From contig JAYPVI010000002.1 in the NCBI GenBank assembly GCA_038134525.1, forward strand, positions 1 through 64,000: a stretch of 64,000 bases of DNA, given 5' to 3'. The translations under genes and the position numbers were made by a program. Each line of letters opens with the position of its first letter. Positions within the stretch are counted from its first letter, which is position 1. This document shows positions 63,421-64,000 of this stretch, one piece after another. The notes beneath the pieces are model-generated. The model searched no databases and was not told the DNA's origin. It saw only the letters and a list, made by a program, of their open reading frames with translations. This DNA comes from GCA-002727735 sp038134525. Its GTDB lineage: Bacteria > Bacteroidota > Bacteroidia > Flavobacteriales_D > Parvicellaceae.

Positions 63421-64000
63421 ATGGCGGACAAAATCAATAAAAAATACACTTACATACCTTTAAAATCATTAAAAGAAGAAGAAATAGTAAGGGGTATTTT
63501 ATCCTGTGACACATCGATTTTATCAAGAGCCATCACTCTTCTTGAAAGTTCTAGAAAAAATGATCAAGATGTAATATATAATGCATTAAAATTCATCCCT
63601 ACCCCCAAAAAATCAGCATTTAAGATTGGAATAACAGGTAGCCCAGGTGTAGGTAAAAGCACATTCATTGAGGCTTTTGGAAAATATGTAGGAAATAAAA
63701 ATTATAAAATAGCCATTTTAGCTATTGACCCAAGTTCTACAGTCACTGGAGGAAGTATTTTAGGGGATAAAACCAGAATGGAAGATTTAATAAATCTCCC
63801 CAATGTGTTTATCAGGCCTACCCCCTCAAAAGGGGAATTGGGAGGTGTGGCTAATAAATCGTACGAAACCATTTTGCTATGTGAGAAAGCTGGTTTTGAT
63901 TTCATTATCGTTGAAACGGTTGGAGTAGGTCAATCCGAAACACATGTGAAAGCGCTAGTTGATTTTTTCTTACTTCTTGTACTTCCAGGAGCAGGGGACG
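63421..64000 (+). CDS. meaB: Methylmalonyl-CoA mutase-associated GTPase MeaB (truncated by window edge)
   Basis: Frame open from the ATG at 63421 to the right edge (193 residues, C-terminus missing). The G3E GTPase core is clear: P-loop GSPGVGKST (73-81), AILAIDPSSTVTGGSILGDK, FIIVETVGVGQSE (Walker B) and LLVLPGAGD at the edge. MeaB protects and reloads cobalamin in methylmalonyl-CoA mutase, so a B12-dependent mutase is expected elsewhere in the genome. Confidence 0.93.
   Translation, partial: MADKINKKYTYIPLKSLKEEEIVRGILSCDTSILSRAITLLESSRKNDQDVIYNALKFIPTPKKSAFKIGITGSPGVGKSTFIEAFGKYVGNKNYKIAILAIDPSSTVTGGSILGDKTRMEDLINLPNVFIRPTPSKGELGGVANKSYETILLCEKAGFDFIIVETVGVGQSETHVKALVDFFLLLVLPGAGD

Overview
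The window is AT-rich and densely packed. It looks like a chromosomal piece of a member of the Bacteroidota, most likely the order Flavobacteriales. The reasons are the exosortase F locus, the PorE-like TPR/PD40/OmpA proteins, the DUF5686 outer-membrane protein, the paired OstA-like/LptD proteins, the frequent TTG and GTG starts without Shine-Dalgarno motifs, and several promoters of the Bacteroidota type (-7 element TAnnTTTG). No tRNA, rRNA, CRISPR array, insertion sequence or phage gene was seen.

Layout. 1-18.25 kb: an accessory surface-polysaccharide cluster, mostly on the minus strand. It holds glycosyltransferases, an acyltransferase, a WecE sugar aminotransferase with a decayed WecD-like acetyltransferase beside it, a sugar formyltransferase with another decayed ORF beside it, an acetyltransferase-sulfotransferase fusion, an ABC exporter (Wzm/Wzt) and a Wzc-type tyrosine kinase whose tyrosine tail is made of a DNA tandem repeat. 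A truncated secreted adhesin-like gene lies at the left edge. 18.3-19.55 kb: a three-gene exosortase F unit that begins with a 61-residue protein which is almost nothing but a sorting signal.

19.58-27.9 kb: a plus-strand housekeeping run (glyA, fumarylacetoacetase, RelA/SpoT, a Fur-like regulator, a STAS protein, purA, an OstA-like protein). 27.9-35.3 kb: a minus-strand run of a conserved hypothetical, two Fe-S electron-transfer proteins, an MCE protein and an amidase, diverging from lptD. 35.3-44.3 kb: ridA, a pseudouridine synthase, panB, a DUF5686 protein, and a minus-strand run of a peptidase, an ArnT-like transferase, a PAP2 phosphatase and a GT2.

44.4-52.4 kb: a SulP permease, pyrD, a DUF3050-DsrE pair, a sodium symporter, recR and a GT2 fused to a degenerate sugar-phosphate transferase. 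52.5-64 kb: a 2-oxoacid dehydrogenase E2, three tandem PorE-like genes, a DnaQ-like exonuclease, an FAH-family hydrolase, a small minus-strand lipoprotein/MORN/GNAT group, and the start of meaB at the right edge.

The envelope theme dominates: polysaccharide synthesis and export, LPS transport (OstA-like and LptD), phospholipid transport (MCE), peptidoglycan hydrolysis and PorE-like periplasmic proteins. The most original signals are the exosortase F mini-substrate, the capping-enzyme-like fusion overlapping wzt, the repeat-encoded kinase tail, and the recombining PorE-like pair.
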